Below are positions 22,613 to 31,336 of a stretch of DNA of 64,000 bases, piece after piece. Numbering within the stretch: the stretch's first letter is position 1; every line of letters starts with the position of its first letter. Source of the stretch: Paenibacillus validus NBRC 15382 (lineage in GTDB: Bacteria > Bacillota > Bacilli > Paenibacillales > NBRC-103111); NCBI RefSeq assembly GCF_004000985.1, contig NZ_BIMH01000006.1:62001-126000 (forward strand). Direction: 5' to 3'. The notes beneath the pieces are model-generated. The model worked only from the letters and a program-made list of their open reading frames with translations, ran no database searches and was not told the DNA's origin. Position numbers and translations under genes: made by a program.

Positions 22613-23815
22613 CTAAACCATCAGCCCTTCCGTCAATAGCGGAAGCAGCTCATTATAAATAATCGGGAATTGCGACAACGGGAGCGGATTCACTCCATAA
22701 CCGGCTTCAATCGTAAATCCCGGGCGTCCGTAGGTTTGAATAAACCAATCCTTATATCCGGCATCGCTGCCGGTTAACTTCACGGCTGCATATCCGCTAA
22801 TTTGCTGGAAACGCTGTGCGATACGTTCCGACTCCGCCGGTTCGTAATCGCGGTAATTCCAATAAATTTCCCGGCCCTGGGTATGAAACGCCATCACCAG
22901 CCGGAAATCGCGCTCCCGCGTAAATCGTTCCATCGCCGAAGCTTCCGGCTCTGACAAGGGGCTCGGCCCTGTATAATCTCTCGGTCCGGGTCCCGGTACG
23001 TCGCGGCGGTCGCGTTCCGTCTCCCAATAAGCGGGAAATTGATCGTTCAGGTCGACGCCGCGAACGTTCGCTTTCCATCCCGAGAAGTCGTCCGAGCCGC
23101 CGTTCCATTCGAGCAGCTGCCCGGCATGCGGATGATCCGGGTCCGCTCCGTGCAGCACCAGCTCAACGCCATCGGGATTGACCATCGGCACGATCCAGAG
23201 AGAAGTCTCTTCGAGCAGCCTGCCCGCATCAGAGCCGCAGAAGGACTGTGCCTGCACGCAGGCGTTCGCGTAATCCTCCGTAAATTTCATCAGCAGCAGG
23301 CTGGTCACCCACTCATTCGCATGAAACGAACCGTTATAATGAAGGTGCCGCATCCCGCATCCGATGCGGACGTAAGGAATGTCCTTGCCCATGACGCTTT
23401 GACCGATCGAGCCTATTTCCAGGAACGGGTAGCGATACCCGAGAAGCTCGAGGCTCCGCATCATCTCCTGATAACCGAATGGAACCGTCGTATCGACGAT
23501 AGGACCGGCCTTGCACACGGGCAAGCGAACGGTCTGTCCGATCCGCAAATACCGGGGGTTGACGTCCGGATTCGCTTCCATGAGATCGCTCAGCCCGATC
23601 TGAAAGCGCCCCGCCAATTCAGCTAACGTATCCCCGGCTTGGACGATATAACGGCAATCCGGAGCGTTCGGAATCCGAACGCTGCATCCCGGCTGCAATC
23701 CGCCGCCCTTCTGCAGCTCCGTATTGGCCCTTATCAAGGCTTGAACCTGAAGCCCATGCCGCTGTGCGATCCTCTCCCACGTGTCTCCCCGCCTGACGAC
23801 ATAAGGAAATGTCAT
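22613..23815 (-). CDS. LysM-LysM-M14 gamma-D-glutamyl-diamino acid endopeptidase
   Basis: The 400-residue protein has two N-terminal LysM repeats (about 4-48 and 54-98; YVVRRGDTWERIAQRHGL and YIVQAGDTLAELAGRFQI) that bind peptidoglycan glycans. The M14 zinc carboxypeptidase domain follows (about 110-395). Zinc ligands are in GSFHANEW (HxxE, near 164) and the later AFHTQG; the catalytic Glu is in FTIEAGYGVNPL. Order and length match endopeptidase I of Lysinibacillus sphaericus, which cuts spore and wall peptide cross-links. No signal peptide is present, as in that enzyme. It is separated from racE by 75 bases. Confidence 0.9.
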   Translation of the reverse strand: MTFPYVVRRGDTWERIAQRHGLQVQALIRANTELQKGGGLQPGCSVRIPNAPDCRYIVQAGDTLAELAGRFQIGLSDLMEANPDVNPRYLRIGQTVRLPVCKAGPIVDTTVPFGYQEMMRSLELLGYRYPFLEIGSIGQSVMGKDIPYVRIGCGMRHLHYNGSFHANEWVTSLLLMKFTEDYANACVQAQSFCGSDAGRLLEETSLWIVPMVNPDGVELVLHGADPDHPHAGQLLEWNGGSDDFSGWKANVRGVDLNDQFPAYWETERDRRDVPGPGPRDYTGPSPLSEPEASAMERFTRERDFRLVMAFHTQGREIYWNYRDYEPAESERIAQRFQQISGYAAVKLTGSDAGYKDWFIQTYGRPGFTIEAGYGVNPLPLSQFPIIYNELLPLLTEGLMV

Positions 23816-23890
23816 ACGTTCCGTCCTCCTTCACGCATCCTCCCCGTTCTTCCGGTCGGAGGCCGGGGTATCTAAAAATATGCGTGAGGA

Positions 23891-24700
23891 CTAAATAATA
23901 TGCGATACTTGCCAGACGACCGGCGTCACGCGGATTTGCTCGTTTAACCAGCTTTGAGCGATCTTCTTGAACATGAGCGGATCCCCGCTGCAAAAAAACT
24001 GATGAACCGGCATCACCGGACTCGTAGCCAGCATTCCTTTATGATATAAAATCGTGCTGACCTCCCGCGCGGTTTCATCCGCCGAGCTGATCAGCGACAC
24101 TTGAGGACCCATCACGCTGCCGATCACATCGGACAAGAACGGATAATGCGTGCAGCCCAGAATCAAGCAATCCATCGGCGCTCCTTGCAGGTCGGCAAGC
24201 GAATCCGCGACGACTTGGCTCGTCTGATCGGCACGGAACATGCCCCGTTCGACCAGCGGCACGAACAGCGGACAAGCTTTGGTCACCACTTGGATCGTTG
24301 GCGAGATTTGGCGCAGCGCGAACTCGTATGCACGGCTTTTGATCGTGCCTTCGGTACCGATGACGCCGACGATTTGCTTTCTGGTGGTCTTGATCGCGGC
24401 GCGCGCGCCCGGGTGAATGACACCGACAACCGGGATCGGCACGCGGGCGCGAATTTCTTCCATGGCGACGGCGGTTGCCGTGTTGCAAGCGATCACGATC
24501 ATTTTCGGATGGTATTGGAGCAAATAATCGACGATCTGATGGGTAAAATGTATAACTTCCTCGGCCGGTCTGGGACCGTACGGCGTACGTGCCGTGTCGC
24601 CGAAGTAAATGATTTTTTCTTGCGGAAGTTGGCGCATAATTTCTTTCGCTACCGTCAATCCGCCGACACCTGAATCCAGTATGGCAATCGCTTGCTGCAC
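23891..24700 (-). CDS. racE: Glutamate racemase
   Basis: The enzyme interconverts L- and D-glutamate, supplying D-Glu for peptidoglycan and possibly for poly-gamma-glutamate. In its 269 residues the catalytic bases are visible: Asp9 (LDSGVGG), Cys72 (ACNTATA) and Cys183 (GCTHYP). The GTG at 24700 is used, with AAAGGAAG about ten bases upstream. It precedes the LysM-M14 peptidase gene on the same strand, a sensible envelope pairing, with 75 bases between. Confidence 0.95.
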   Translation of the reverse strand: MQQAIAILDSGVGGLTVAKEIMRQLPQEKIIYFGDTARTPYGPRPAEEVIHFTHQIVDYLLQYHPKMIVIACNTATAVAMEEIRARVPIPVVGVIHPGARAAIKTTRKQIVGVIGTEGTIKSRAYEFALRQISPTIQVVTKACPLFVPLVERGMFRADQTSQVVADSLADLQGAPMDCLILGCTHYPFLSDVIGSVMGPQVSLISSADETAREVSTILYHKGMLATSPVMPVHQFFCSGDPLMFKKIAQSWLNEQIRVTPVVWQVSHII

Positions 24701-24856
24701 GTGTGTTCGCTTCCTTTTTCATGAAGTGGCAAAACGAATGTGCTCCTACAACATATGTGAGCTCCGTTGGAAAGGTACCCCGGACATCCGGTGTCCGCAA
24801 GGTCATTCTATCTTAACAAACGATGGCGGAAAATTAAACCGCTCCGCGATCAACCT

Positions 24857-25906
24857 TCACTTTGGCGGCTCGATGTCGTTCAGAAGCGCAAAGGTGTAGC
24901 CGGCTTTCTTGATATCCTTGACAATTCGGTCGAGCGCTTCGATATTCTCCGGCGAGCCTTGGTGCATAAGAATGATATTGCCGTCATGAAGGTTGTTCAT
25001 GATGTCGTTATACGGATCTTCCGCCCCGTTCTTCCGCGGCTCCCAGTCGCGCATCGCCGTCGACCAGAAGACGGAGGTATAGCCCATATCGGATACAAGC
25101 TTTAATAAGTGCATGTTATATCGGCCGTAGGGGAAGCGGAAAAACGGCTGAATCTCTTCGCCGGTCACTTCCTGATATAACTTCTCGTAATCCTCGATTT
25201 CCTTCCGTACCTGCTCGTCTGTCTGCACGTTCATATCGGTATGCGTCATCGTATGATTGGCCACCAAATGGCCGTCCTTGACCAGCCGCCGAACGTAATC
25301 GGGATTTTTCCTCACATTGTAACCGGCTATGAAAAAATTCGCTTTCGCGTCGTTGTCCTTCAACGACTTGATCAACGTCTCGATATCGCCCAAATTACCG
25401 CCGGTATCGATCGTCAAGTACACCTTCTTGCCCGTGCCGACCCATAACGCCTTCATAGAATCCGTATAGGCTTTCGTATCGCCCGGGAAGCCGGGCACTT
25501 GTCCTTTCGGCTTCTTCATGTAATACCACGACAGCGCCTTACGGTCTCCGGTTCCCGCTTCTTTCGGCGGCTTGGCGGATGACCCCACGACGGCGCTTGC
25601 GGGATTGCGCGGCCCGTTATAAACCGAACCCGTTGCCGTTGCGTCCGCGCCGGAGGCCGTGGAAGGCCCGGTGGATGCGTGTTCGGCCGGAGGCCCGTCC
25701 GGCGGCCCCGGCTCCTTCTCCTTCGGCGGCCCGGACGTCACCTCGTTCACCGGCGGAGCCGGAACGACGTTCGCCTCTGGGGCCGGGGGCGCAGCCGGTG
25801 CCGATTCCCGTTCCGGCGGATCCGCGGCGGCGCCTCCGCTGCACGCCGTTAGAACACAGGCCAAAGCGGCTAAACCTATCCAAGCTTTCATACGCGCCAA
25901 CAGCAC
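24857..25906 (-). CDS. Polysaccharide deacetylase lipoprotein (PdaA-like)
   Basis: The 349-residue exported lipoprotein has signal peptide and lipobox LTAC with Cys at about residue 22. A Pro/Ala/Gly-rich linker follows (about 25-110), then a NodB-type deacetylase domain (about 145-345). The first motif is altered: TIDTGG in place of TFDDG. The metal pair NHTMTH (H(T)xxxH) is intact, as are RFPYGRYN and ILMHQGS. It probably deacetylates peptidoglycan or another envelope glycan. GTG 25906 or TTG 25900 could start; AAGGAG lies four or ten bases upstream of each. Confidence 0.85.
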   Translation of the reverse strand: MLLARMKAWIGLAALACVLTACSGGAAADPPERESAPAAPPAPEANVVPAPPVNEVTSGPPKEKEPGPPDGPPAEHASTGPSTASGADATATGSVYNGPRNPASAVVGSSAKPPKEAGTGDRKALSWYYMKKPKGQVPGFPGDTKAYTDSMKALWVGTGKKVYLTIDTGGNLGDIETLIKSLKDNDAKANFFIAGYNVRKNPDYVRRLVKDGHLVANHTMTHTDMNVQTDEQVRKEIEDYEKLYQEVTGEEIQPFFRFPYGRYNMHLLKLVSDMGYTSVFWSTAMRDWEPRKNGAEDPYNDIMNNLHDGNIILMHQGSPENIEALDRIVKDIKKAGYTFALLNDIEPPK

Positions 25907-26040
25907 CGCTCTCCTTACGCTCCATAAGTACAGGAAAAACCTGCTTGCTTCATTATACTCAACTTCGATGCGAACCGGCGAGTGCTAATAGGCTTATCCC
26001 TAAGCCGGCGTTTATCCGCATCCATCCGCAGCCAGCCGTT

Positions 26041-26469
26041 CTATTTACGCTCGGCAGCCCACATCAGCAGTTGCAGGATCGTAATAAGCACGAAGGCTGT
26101 GAGCGCTAAGAACGGAATCGTTACGAAATGAAACCAGTCGATATAATCGACGTCACACGGCACCGGACCGCAAGCGGCCGCGCCACTCTTGAACCAATCC
26201 GTCTTCTGCATCAAGTAGTGATATAACGAGATTCCCGCTCCCCACACGGACATTGGCAGCGCATACAGGTAAAATTTCTTCTCTTTGCGCACCGCTGCGA
26301 TGCCGAGCAAAATAACGAGCGGATACATCAAGATCCGCTGATACCAGCACAGCTTGCAGGGCGCATAATGCAGCACCTCCGAGAAATAAAGACTGCCCAA
26401 CGTGGCCGTTAACGCCACTACCCATGACAAGTGCAAGCCGTTCTCGCGGATAAATGATTTCCAGTTCAT
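26041..26469 (-). CDS. bdbC: DsbB-like thiol-disulfide oxidoreductase BdbC
   Basis: The 142-residue membrane protein has four helices and two redox cysteine pairs: CKLC in APCKLCWYQR (about 38-41), and CGPVPC (about 98-103). It reoxidises a BdbD/DsbA partner and passes electrons to quinone. The partner gene is not adjacent, unlike in Bacillus. ATG 26469 has AAAGGGAGAG upstream. It is monocistronic. Confidence 0.9.
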   Translation of the reverse strand: MNWKSFIRENGLHLSWVVALTATLGSLYFSEVLHYAPCKLCWYQRILMYPLVILLGIAAVRKEKKFYLYALPMSVWGAGISLYHYLMQKTDWFKSGAAACGPVPCDVDYIDWFHFVTIPFLALTAFVLITILQLLMWAAERK

Positions 26470-26558
26470 ACGTCTCTCCCTTTGATTTCGAATCTCGTTT
26501 CATCATTATACCATTAAGCTTCTCTCCTTTTCATCACTACCGCCCACGGCGAACATAG

Positions 26559-26591
26559 AGCGGGCGGTTCGTCCGCGACGAACCGCCCGCT
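26559..26591. terminator. Very stable hairpin after the dehydrogenase gene
   Basis: A 15-pair stem (AGCGGGCGGTTCGTC and its complement) with a three-base loop. It lacks a clear T tract on either side, so it may act as an mRNA 3-prime stabiliser as well as a terminator. Confidence 0.6.
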
Positions 26592-26596
26592 TCCCC

Positions 26597-27898
26597 TTAT
26601 ACCGAAAAACTGTTCGCGATCCCGGCACCCTGCTCCTGCACGAGTCCGCTCCACTGCTCCCGCGGGATCACATCGACGACCGCTTTGATCGCAATCTTGC
26701 CGAAATCGAGCTCCGGCACGCGTTCAAGCGTCAACCGGTCGGTCATAAGCCGATCCAGCACGCCCGGGAACCGTTCTTCGATTTGCTGAAGCCGGTACAA
26801 TCCGGTCTCGAAGTCTTGACGGGATGCGTTAACCGACCCGAACACGCATTTGTTCTCAAGCACCAGCTCTTGATTAATGGCATCCGAAGCGACCCGGATA
26901 TGGCGGCTGCCGGGGGTAACGCCGAGCAGCGCCAATACGCCGTTCGGGCCGAGAGCGGTCATCGCGTCGAAAGCGAGCGGGCTAAAGCCCGTGCATTCGA
27001 CAATCAAATCGGCGCGTTTCCCCTTCGCTTGCAGCAGCTCGCTTAACGGCGACGACGCTGCTCGCGCTCCATCTCCTGCGCCCGTACCTGCTCCGGCGCC
27101 CGCCCCCGTTCCCGTTGCTGCCGCTGCATCCGTGCTTCTCGCCGTCCCTGCAGCCGCCCCGGCTCCGGCCGCTTCCGCACGCCGTTCGACGGCCTGCTGG
27201 AACTCGGCCCCGCACGCGCGCACGATATCCGCTCCCGGCGAGTCCGGAGCCGACTTGGACCAGACGAGCGTGTCCAAGCCGAGGCAGCGGCACGTCAGCG
27301 CGGCCAGCAGACCCAGCGGTCCCGAGCCAAGCACCACGGCCGTTGTCGGCTGCCATACGAGACGCTGCTGGATGCGCTGCACTTCATCCCACACCTTCTC
27401 GACGATGCTCTGCGGCTCCGTCAGCATCCCGTACCGCAGCAGCCCTGCCGGCACGCGAACCAAGTACCGGGCGTCCTCCACATAATATTCGGACAAGTAC
27501 CCGTGCGCGCCTTTAATGCCGCGCTCCACGTACTCGCCCGTCTCGCAGAAATCCTGCTTGCCGTTGCGGCAGTTCACGCACCCGGGATCCGTGCACGGGC
27601 GCCGCACCAATGCACACACGAGCTCTCCGGCCGTAAATCCGGAGTCCTCGCCCGCTTCCTCGACAACGCCGAGCGACTCGTGCCCGATGATCAGCGAATG
27701 CTCCCCTTCCGGAGGCACGCCGTACTTCTCGCTCACCAATTCCCGGTCCGTACCGTCAAGCCCTACGCACAGCACCCGCACGAGCACGTCGGCAGCCGTC
27801 TTCCGGGACGGCCGCTCCACCTCGCACAACTCCAGCTTCGGCGTTTCCGTCTGCGCACCAGCCGCGGCGGACAAGCCGGACAACCTTACGGCTTTCAT
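26597..27898 (-). CDS. Zinc-dependent glucose/alcohol dehydrogenase with low-complexity insert
   Basis: The 433-residue medium-chain dehydrogenase resembles archaeal-type glucose dehydrogenases. The N-terminal GroES-like part has IIGHESLGVVEEAG (about 70) and a structural zinc site CTDPGCVNCRNGKQDFC. The NAD(P)-binding part has VVLGSGPLGLLAAL (about 190). Between residues about 240 and 290 is an Ala/Gly/Thr-rich stretch that homologues lack. ATG 27898 overlaps the stop of the upstream glucoamylase gene by ATGA, so the two are translationally coupled: released glucose could be oxidised by this enzyme. GGGAGC lies eight bases upstream of the start. Confidence 0.85.
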   Translation of the reverse strand: MKAVRLSGLSAAAGAQTETPKLELCEVERPSRKTAADVLVRVLCVGLDGTDRELVSEKYGVPPEGEHSLIIGHESLGVVEEAGEDSGFTAGELVCALVRRPCTDPGCVNCRNGKQDFCETGEYVERGIKGAHGYLSEYYVEDARYLVRVPAGLLRYGMLTEPQSIVEKVWDEVQRIQQRLVWQPTTAVVLGSGPLGLLAALTCRCLGLDTLVWSKSAPDSPGADIVRACGAEFQQAVERRAEAAGAGAAAGTARSTDAAAATGTGAGAGAGTGAGDGARAASSPLSELLQAKGKRADLIVECTGFSPLAFDAMTALGPNGVLALLGVTPGSRHIRVASDAINQELVLENKCVFGSVNASRQDFETGLYRLQQIEERFPGVLDRLMTDRLTLERVPELDFGKIAIKAVVDVIPREQWSGLVQEQGAGIANSFSV

Positions 27899-29928
27899 CG
27901 CTTCACGCTCCCCTGCTTCAGAAGCTTCGCATCGCTCTCGTCCTCGCGGTCGCGTTGTTGGTGCCGGAACCATTTAAGCTTGGACACATACTCCTGAACG
28001 ACTTTGACGAATGAAGCGTGGGACCAGGTCAAGGGCGACACCGACAAGGGATCGCCGGTGAACGGATGCACCTGCTCCGCCAGCACGCCGGACGGAAGCG
28101 CATGTTCAACCGTCCAGCGCAGCAATCCTTCGGCCTCTTCGAGGTCCTGCTCGCTTTTGGCAACGGCGATCACATATTCCGCGTACCACAAGGTGCAAAT
28201 AAACCACGGATTGCCCGGCACCTTCTCGATGTCCTTCGTCATCTGATGGTAGTAGTCGTTCGTATACCGCGAAATGCCGCCGACCTCCGTCTTCACCCAC
28301 AAGCGCTCGCGAATGGCCTTCATCGTCGCTTCTACGCGAGGGTCGTCCACAGGGAACAAGCCGAAGTCGAACACCGCGTACATGCTGGCATCCAGCGTCA
28401 AATCCTGCTCGTATATCCGCTTCTCTTCATTCCAATATAATGATCGGACAAAACGGCCTTCGGCGGTCATCTGCCCTTCCACCGCCGCCTTCATCCGCTC
28501 CGCCTTATCCCGGTAATGCATGCCGCGCAGCTTGTCTTGGAAATACTCCGCAAATGCCGCGGCTGCCAACAATCCCCCGTACACGCTCGCCACCGTAAAC
28601 AAATGCACCCCGTAACGCTCTTCCCACAAATCGTGGGAGGGCAGCGGCAGTCCCGACGCATCCGTATAGCGAGTCATGAAATCCGCGGCCGGGATGACAA
28701 ACTTCTCGTAATCGTCTTGAGCTTCCTTCAAAGTGCCCGCCAGCCGGTGATGGTGCCAAAGGGCATATAGCACCAGAGCCGTTTCGTCTTCCTGAATGGG
28801 AAGCTGCTTTTCGCCGCGCGCGTTGATCCAAGGATGCCAGCTTGAGCCGACCGAGCCGTCCGGATTGTATTTATGCAGCAAATACCCTTCCGCCGCTAAC
28901 CCGCGTTTGCAAAAGTTGAAAAACTTGCGCGTCAACGCATAGTACCCCGATCGGTCCAACGCGTGCGAGATCAATGCGCCGTCCCGCGGCCACATGTAAG
29001 AATACGTATCCCGCGCAAATTTCATAATATCCGAATCGTTGGCCGCCATAATCGCGCCGCGGTTATCGGTATTCGTGCGTATGATCAACAAGCTTCTTCT
29101 ATAAAAGGATGCAAGCTCCTCATCAAGAATCGAAAGCTCATGGCGGTCCTGCTCCAGCCACTGATGCCAGTAATTGTAGGTCCGCTGCAGCAGCAGATGC
29201 GGAGAGGAAGCGCGAACCGATCGCTCCAGCTTTTGAATCTCCTTCATATCGCGGGCGAAGCAAACCCAGAACCAAGCCTCCTTCTTCGAGTTGGCCGGAA
29301 CGTTCAGCTCCAGCTCGATCGTTCCGTCCACCGAGCCCTGCGCGATCGGATTACGCCCGAGCTGTCCGTCCTCGGCGTCCCGCCAAGTGCCTTCAAGCCG
29401 GTTCAATTCTTTTTGCCCGATCGCGAAAGAGGTGGGCGCCGACTCGACGCCTTCCCCGGATTTGCAGGACAGCGACATATAGCGATGACCTTTATAGAAG
29501 ACGAGCGATTTCAGTTCGGGATCATAATAGACCGTATCGCCGACCCCGTTCCCGTACAGATGCAGATCCAGATGAAAGTACAGCTTCACTTTCCGATCCC
29601 GGTCCCATCTGTTTTCTACAACCACCTTGCGGACCAACACGTTCTCTTGAACGTCGACGCCGTCACGGATCAGAAGCGCCAGTCCGAGACGATTATACGT
29701 ACACTCCACATTCGTCACCATGGAATCGTTCAAGTAACTCGCCTTCTTGCTTAGCTCCGGATGATCGATCCAGAAAAAATCTTCAGCCGTCCATACACCA
29801 AAATGCGACAAATGATCAAGCGCCTGGTTCTCTTGGCCTACATATGGAAAATAAATATCGCGCAAATTATAGTGCGCATCGAAATTGACCAATACATTGC
29901 CGTTGCCGATGGGCAGATCACGGGCCAT
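27895..29928 (-). CDS. Glycoside hydrolase family 15 (glucoamylase/trehalase type)
   Basis: The 677-residue protein has an N-terminal beta-sandwich (about 1-260; RDLPIGNGNVLVNFD) and the GH15 alpha/alpha barrel (about 270-650). Substrate loops YSYMWPRDGA and LPIQEDETA are intact. The catalytic acid is in HDLWEER (E436) and the base in AEQVHPFTG (E618). There is no signal peptide, so it acts on intracellular alpha-glucans, isomalto-oligosaccharides or trehalose. The start ATG 29928 has AAGGAG 11 bases upstream. It is the first gene of a two-gene operon with the dehydrogenase. Confidence 0.9.
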   Translation of the reverse strand: MARDLPIGNGNVLVNFDAHYNLRDIYFPYVGQENQALDHLSHFGVWTAEDFFWIDHPELSKKASYLNDSMVTNVECTYNRLGLALLIRDGVDVQENVLVRKVVVENRWDRDRKVKLYFHLDLHLYGNGVGDTVYYDPELKSLVFYKGHRYMSLSCKSGEGVESAPTSFAIGQKELNRLEGTWRDAEDGQLGRNPIAQGSVDGTIELELNVPANSKKEAWFWVCFARDMKEIQKLERSVRASSPHLLLQRTYNYWHQWLEQDRHELSILDEELASFYRRSLLIIRTNTDNRGAIMAANDSDIMKFARDTYSYMWPRDGALISHALDRSGYYALTRKFFNFCKRGLAAEGYLLHKYNPDGSVGSSWHPWINARGEKQLPIQEDETALVLYALWHHHRLAGTLKEAQDDYEKFVIPAADFMTRYTDASGLPLPSHDLWEERYGVHLFTVASVYGGLLAAAAFAEYFQDKLRGMHYRDKAERMKAAVEGQMTAEGRFVRSLYWNEEKRIYEQDLTLDASMYAVFDFGLFPVDDPRVEATMKAIRERLWVKTEVGGISRYTNDYYHQMTKDIEKVPGNPWFICTLWYAEYVIAVAKSEQDLEEAEGLLRWTVEHALPSGVLAEQVHPFTGDPLSVSPLTWSHASFVKVVQEYVSKLKWFRHQQRDREDESDAKLLKQGSVKR

Positions 29929-30003
29929 CGTTAGTTCATCTCCTTCCTGCTCTACCTAATTTCCCCTGACATTGAAACGAATTATGCATATCGCCGAAAA
30001 ACC

Positions 30004-30029
30004 GAAAAAGCCGGCCCTTGGGGCCGGCT
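30004..30029 (-). terminator. Intrinsic terminator, minus strand
   Basis: AGCCGGCCC pairs with GGGCCGGCT around a three-base loop, then five T on the minus strand. Confidence 0.85.
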
Positions 30030-30044
30030 GAAAGAACCGAACGT

Positions 30045-30482
30045 CTATTTTCTTTTTCTGCCGTGTTTCACGAGCGTCATCCTCCGGGAATGGCGCAGCC
30101 ACGAGTAATACGCTTTCAAGTCGCGCAGTTGAATATCCTGCGATACGCGGCCCAGGAACGTCACCACGATCATTTTGTGAAGCGGGTTGCCAGAGAGATC
30201 GACTTTTTCTTTCAATTCAACAAATTCCGCCACCATCACCAAGTCTCCGTCAATCAGATGCACATCTTTTTCATTCGAATAATAAGGCTGCACCTGATTG
30301 TTCTTCAGCTTATCCCATAAGTAAGCGCAAATATGCGCAATGCCGCCCTCTTCCGGCTCCACACGCTCCGTCCAGCGGCTGAGCGCATGACTGGTTATCA
30401 CAATATCGGCCACTTTGTATCCGTTAAAATGGATAAAGAAGGGTTCGTAGGCACTCCAACGACTCATCATTTTATCTTTCAA
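30045..30482 (-). CDS. Conserved hypothetical protein, HALSRWTERV type
   Basis: The 145-residue soluble protein has a conserved-looking SHALSRWTERVEPEEG box (about 31-46), a WDKLKNNQVQPYY segment and a very basic C-terminus (RHSRRMTLVKHGRKRK) that could bind nucleic acid. Family not recognised. TTG 30482 is the start, with GGGGGAG seven bases upstream. It is divergent from the XRE-LytTR gene, and a 16-base perfect palindrome lies between the two. Confidence 0.6.
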   Translation of the reverse strand: MKDKMMSRWSAYEPFFIHFNGYKVADIVITSHALSRWTERVEPEEGGIAHICAYLWDKLKNNQVQPYYSNEKDVHLIDGDLVMVAEFVELKEKVDLSGNPLHKMIVVTFLGRVSQDIQLRDLKAYYSWLRHSRRMTLVKHGRKRK

Positions 30483-30526
30483 GTCAATTCTCCCCCTTCA
30501 GGCCTAAAAAGGATATTATTTAAATC

Positions 30527-30542
30527 GTAGTATCGATACTAC
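30527..30542. promoter_or_regulatory. 16-base perfect palindrome, candidate XRE operator
   Basis: GTAGTATCGATACTAC is a perfect palindrome between the divergent genes at 30482 and 30642. Its size suits a dimeric XRE repressor such as the one encoded next to it. Confidence 0.55.
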
Positions 30543-30641
30543 ATGGAGTCAAGAACGAATTGATTCATAAAGTTTTTTTTAGAATTGCTATTTATTTTCG
30601 CTGACGCCTCCTATACAATAGTTGAGAAAGGGGTGAACAGG

Positions 30642-31307
30642 GTGGGGCAACCAATTCCTGACTTCGGAAAATTTCTAGAACACTTACGCGGCTCCATGTC
30701 TCTGCGCGAGGCAGCCAGAAAAAGCGGACTTTCCCATGCGTACATTCGTGATTTGGAATTGGAGCGAAACCGTTCGACCAATGACAAAATTACACCGTCC
30801 CCGGATACACTGCAAAAATTATCGGTCGCCTACGGGTATCCGTACACCGATCTTATGGTTAAAGCGGGCCACTTAAGCCGCGGAGACGTACCTAGTACGC
30901 CATCCAATTCCCCGTCGGATCTCAACTTGACGGCTGTCCAATATATCGAGATCGGCATGAAAGAAGTCGCTTATTATGGGAAAGATGCGAGAATAGCCCG
31001 GAATATCGATTCCCTGCTTGATTTCAGTTCGTTCCTGGACAAACTGGAAGAGCACGGTTTTCGCAAAATGGACACGGATCTCTATGTAAATTTCAACCAT
31101 ATCCGTAAATACGATGAAAAACGCGGCAGGTTGCACTTTGACGAGACGGGCAAAGGCAAATCCGTCATCATCTCCGCTATCCGGCAAAAGAAATATCATG
31201 ACTTGATCATTCGATATGTGGCGAACAATACGAATAAAAGCCTCGAATTCTCGTTCGGTAAAAGCGGAGCTCCGGCAAGCCTGAACACGGTCGAAGAGAA
31301 CAGCTAA
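30642..31307 (+). CDS. XRE-type HTH regulator with LytTR-like C-terminal domain
   Basis: The 221-residue protein joins an N-terminal XRE helix-turn-helix (about 8-75; SLREAARKSGLSHAYIRDLE) to a C-terminal domain (about 100-195). The latter has the LytTR pattern: DFSSFLDKLEEHGFRKMDTDLYVNFNHIRKYDEKRG, a beta-strand, then a final basic helix. The matching domain occurs at the N-terminus of the GGDEF-EAL protein at 34460. No receiver domain is present. GTG 30642 is preferred, eight bases after AAAGGGG. It precedes a polytopic membrane protein by 29 bases, so both are likely one transcript. Confidence 0.75.
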   Translation: MGQPIPDFGKFLEHLRGSMSLREAARKSGLSHAYIRDLELERNRSTNDKITPSPDTLQKLSVAYGYPYTDLMVKAGHLSRGDVPSTPSNSPSDLNLTAVQYIEIGMKEVAYYGKDARIARNIDSLLDFSSFLDKLEEHGFRKMDTDLYVNFNHIRKYDEKRGRLHFDETGKGKSVIISAIRQKKYHDLIIRYVANNTNKSLEFSFGKSGAPASLNTVEENS

Positions 31308-31336
31308 ACACTACAACATCAGAGAGGGGCATCTCT

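Noticed and set aside
25579-26109. Plus-strand Pro/Arg-rich open frame
   Set aside because: Shadow of the Pro/Ala/Gly linker of the deacetylase lipoprotein.
28963-29754. Plus-strand open frame of 263 codons inside the GH15 gene
   Set aside because: Antisense to an enzyme with both catalytic glutamates; no site.
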